Assembly (NCBI GenBank): GCA_022592445.1 | Contig: JABYQR010000677.1 | Coordinates: 1 to 12,487, forward strand | DNA length: 12,487 bases | Reading direction: 5' to 3' | From: Cytidiella melzeri | Lineage: Eukaryota; Basidiomycota; Agaricomycetes; Polyporales; Irpicaceae | In this document: positions 9,899 to 12,487 of the stretch, piece by piece | How positions within the stretch are numbered: position 1 is the stretch's first letter | Layout of the letters: each line of letters opens with the position of its first letter | Notes under the pieces: model-generated | What the model was told of the DNA's origin: nothing | Seen by the model: only the letters and a program-made list of their open reading frames with translations | Databases searched by the model: none | Translations under genes and position numbers: made by a program

Positions 9899-9913
9899 TC
9901 TTCAGGAATTGTA
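9899..9913 (-). repeat. Right terminal inverted repeat (15 bases)
   Basis: TCTTCAGGAATTGTA is the exact reverse complement of 8093-8107. Immediately outside, from 9914, the sequence becomes CpG-rich (CTTGCCGCTTGCCGGCC). Confidence 0.6.
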
Positions 9914-9939
9914 CTTGCCGCTTGCCGGCCTTGCTAACG

Positions 9940-12483
9940 CTAGTCATTATTGGGCCCAAACGGCGATGCATGGGTCCAGCGCGAGAAGCGATTGAAGGAT
10001 TGAGGCTCTGGAGGCCCTGAAGGGTGTGTTTGCTGATTGATTGGTATGTCTTGAATGGTGTGTGACGGGTGCGGCAGCGGAAATGATGTTTGCGTGTTTA
10101 TGGTGTGTGTTGGGTGAGGAAGGGAGAATGTAGATTGGGATGGGGGCATGAACGCAGGTGGAAAGTATGGTAATTCCCCGGACTCAGAGATGTGAGGACC
10201 TGGCTGTGCTGCTGGCCAAGAAAATGAACGCTGCCACTGTGAATCAGCATATGCAGCACCAGTATAGCTCTCGTGATGTTGAGATTGAGAGCTGGAAGCA
10301 ATTGGATTAGCTTGAAAACCTCCGCCTGCTTGCTTCTGCCCACAGAAAATGAGAGCATGCACTATAATTGCAGGATCTGGAACTCACATCCATTTCTGTT
10401 ACCTTGCGCTTTGCACCTCGTTTGGATGAGCTCCGTTGGGGTGTTTCAAATGGTCGTGCAGTCACAACCCTGCTATCTGCATGTCATGAAAACAATTATT
10501 AGTGTGTGTATGGGTGTACCCTTACGCACTGGCACTTACCCCTGTTCGCTTCACTCTCTTGAGAGGCAAAAGGAGTGTAGGTACCTGGTAAAGGCTGTGT
10601 CATGACGTTGGACACATTGAACGCGGCTGGAGTGATCGGTGTTGTGATCCTTGTGGTGCTGGAAGGTGGAAGTGCAGCTTTTGATGCAGTTTTTCGAGCA
10701 CCCATGTGCTTCACAGCTGCTTTCCGCACTTCTAAAACTGCTGTGTCAGGGATAACTGCCTCAGCCCGTCGTAGCGATGAAGGAAGAGCTTTAGCAATCT
10801 GCTCGTAGTTGTGAATTGAGTAGATATTGAGTAAGAAGTGAGGTGTCTCTGCATGCTGAGCAATTTGCTTGGTACGATGCTCTGTGAAGGTGCGTTCTTG
10901 CCGAGTAGGATGCAATGTCACTCCTATGCATCGGGAGTCCGAGTCTGTGCAATTGTGCTGGGTATTGACTGCACATATGATGTCCTGCAATCATCCCTGA
11001 CTGAGCACATACAGCTGTACAATTGAGTTCAACATACCTGGAGTGTGAGAAGGGCAGTGTCTTGTGTCAAGGTCAGTCGAGGGACTCGAAGCTTCTCATG
11101 TCGTGTGTCCTCTATCTTGAACAGCTGAACAGAGATGTGAGAAACTTGGGAGACATTTTCCAGTGGCACCAGCATCTCAATAACACGTGCAAACTTGTAC
11201 TAAGAGCAGGAGAAGATTAAATGATAGTGAAACATTTACCAAAACTAAGATAGCTCACCTGATTATCACCATACTTAACAAGAATATCTTTCCCAGTGAC
11301 AGCTTTATCGCCGTTGATGAGAGTCATAGACTCAACCTTGAAGTAGCGTCGTGTTTCCAGTCCATGGGCAGCAAGTTGAGCTGAGGGTGAGCTGCTAGTG
11401 ACTGTTGAGGAGTATGTTTGTGCCCATGTAACAGACATCGAATGTCTCTGCTGTGACTTGGGTAGGTGTGCAGATCCTAGCATAATTATCAGTATAGTCA
11501 CAGAGATAGTGTAGCATCTTCAGAATCATACCAGAAATAACAGGCTTGGTTTCTTTATAACCCAGGTGTGCTTTCTCTTCTGGATGATCCCTCATGTAGT
11601 CCCGGACTCCATGACCTGCAGATCTCCAAGTCTTCTTCTCAGCATCATACCAGAATTCACCAAGGGCCACATGCTTGACAGCGTCCTGTGCAGCAAAGGT
11701 CTTACAGGAGTCGTGACTGGGTGTTTGCCGATTGCTGTGGATGCATGAAAGCCGGAATACGTGGTTGAAGCTCTCATAGCGTTCTGTCGAAAAGAGAATG
11801 GCAGGGCCAAAACGGCGGATGTATGCTGGAAGATGGACTAGGAAGTGGAATTTTGGCTTGGTGATAGGAATGCTCGGTGCACATTTTGCAGTGATATTGA
11901 GAAGGTCTTGAATGGTCCTAGATAGATGGGCCTACAGCAGCAATGAGATAGTGCAACACCATAAAATAAAATGAAACATGCCAAGTATACTTCTCGGTCC
12001 TCAATACTTGTATGCCAGAGAAGAACAACCAGTTCTCCAATCACATTCCATCCATCAAGTACATCCTGAGGAACTAGGTCATGAATGAGGAATGGCATTA
12101 CTTGAGCAAGGCTCTTGAAATGCTTCCCAATAAGACCCCCGCGGTAATGGCAGATGTATGCTGGAACAAACGCAGGGAGATTGAGGCCATGCACCGCGAG
12201 TGACTCCATTCGTGCTTCAAGTAAAGCAAGCGACTTTGCTTTTTCGATGATATGAACAGTCTGGCCCCAGAAGTACTTGACAACACCTAGCAGCACTGTG
12301 TGTAGTATCTCAGTAGGTGTATCCATGTGAATGTTAACTCCTTGAATGATATATGAGATCAATGGTAACATGAATATTGTGGAAACTGACCGGCTAGTCC
12401 AAGCAATGGGTTGATCCAGTCATCCACAGAATGTGGCTGAAGTAGGCGATCTAGCTCTGTCTCAAGCTGCTTTCGTATTGCAT
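9940..12483 (-). CDS. CACTA/TNP2-like transposase, copy 2, C-terminal part (5' exons off window)
   Basis: Minus-strand exons: 12483-12391, 12340-11991, 11931-11532, 11476-11259, 11199-11038, 10984-10540, 10476-10388, 10335-9940. Introns of 50-63 bases have GT..AG ends and phases agree without a stop, leaving about 716 residues ending at TAG 9942-9940. The TGAG at 12487-12484 reads as an acceptor, so upstream exons lie outside. Visible blocks: MDTPTEILHTVLLGVVKYFW; GGLIGKHFKSL; KPKFHFLVHLPAYIRRFGPA, then FSTERYESFN and HSNRQTPSHD (DUF4218-like, with the candidate catalytic Glu); FARVIEM..VQLFKI..DIICAVNTQHNC (DUF4216-like). A Gln/Pro/Ser-rich tail absent from copy 1 follows. Introns fall at the same places and phases as in copy 1 over most of this part. 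The core with the first two acidic residues is off the window. This copy is AT-richer than copy 1 and could be intact. Confidence 0.85.
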
Positions 12484-12487
12484 CTCA

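Larger units (their letters stand above)
8093..9913. mobile_element. Candidate decayed non-autonomous DNA transposon, CpG-depleted
   Basis: A 1.82-kb AT-rich block is bounded by a perfect 15-base inverted repeat (8093-8107 and 9899-9913). The outermost two bases on each side are TA, so a 13-base terminal repeat starting CAATTCC flanked by TA target duplications, as in Tc1/mariner-type elements, fits what is seen. Between the repeats I count only nine CpG in about 1.8 kb, with many TG and CA, while CpG is common just outside the right end. That pattern is expected of long-methylated, deaminated repeats. No open frame inside (for example 8443-8640 or 9159-9404) resembles a known protein, so any transposase would be supplied elsewhere. 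The right end lies 26 bases past the stop codon of transposase copy 2. The block itself is clear; its identity as a single element is inference. Confidence 0.5.

Noticed and set aside
8093..9913. LTR retrotransposon or solo LTR
   Set aside because: The ends are inverted, not direct, repeats, and I see no TG..CA direct terminal repeats, primer-binding site or polypurine tract.
12484..12487. In-frame TGA at the right edge as a stop in transposase copy 2
   Set aside because: TGAG followed by a phase-1 exon is best read as the intron acceptor, at nearly the same place as the acceptor before 3700 in copy 1.
1..12487. tRNA or rRNA genes
   Set aside because: No cloverleaf-like A and B box pair or conserved rRNA segment was seen on reading either strand.

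Overview
The window looks like fungal DNA, most likely from a mushroom-forming basidiomycete (Agaricomycetes). All four genes I can build are cut by many short introns (about 41 to 90 bases) with GT..AG ends. Their protein families are ones I associate with Agaricomycete genomes. I see no ordinary housekeeping gene; almost everything reads as transposon-derived, repeat-rich accessory sequence.

Layout, left to right. (1) 1-913, minus strand: five exons of an unnamed 'companion' protein, 3' end off the window. (2) 914-1109: a 196-base gap between two divergent start codons. (3) 1110-5633, plus strand: a 13-exon CACTA/TNP2-like transposase of about 1,260 codons, with an N-terminal zinc-finger-like motif and one in-frame TGA at 4336-4338. 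(4) 5634-6484: a convergent spacer with no gene I can recognise. (5) 6485-7900, minus strand: an eight-exon second member of the companion family with a one-base frame break. (6) 7901-8092: its upstream region. (7) 8093-9913: an AT-rich, nearly CpG-free, non-coding block bounded by a perfect 15-base inverted repeat and holding a three-unit tandem repeat, read as a decayed non-autonomous element. (8) 9940-12483, minus strand: the C-terminal eight exons of a second, strongly diverged transposase of the same family, whose reading frame is open across the window.

How the parts relate. The two transposases share intron positions and phases over their C-terminal halves; one aligned exon is exactly 400 bases in both. 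The two companion genes also share intron positions and an 84-base exon. So the window holds two members each of a transposase family and an uncharacterised companion family. In the first set the genes are head to head across a short promoter, which suggests a two-gene element resembling plant CACTA elements (catalytic protein plus DNA-binding accessory). That role is inference. Family assignments rest on motif recognition by eye, not on a database search.
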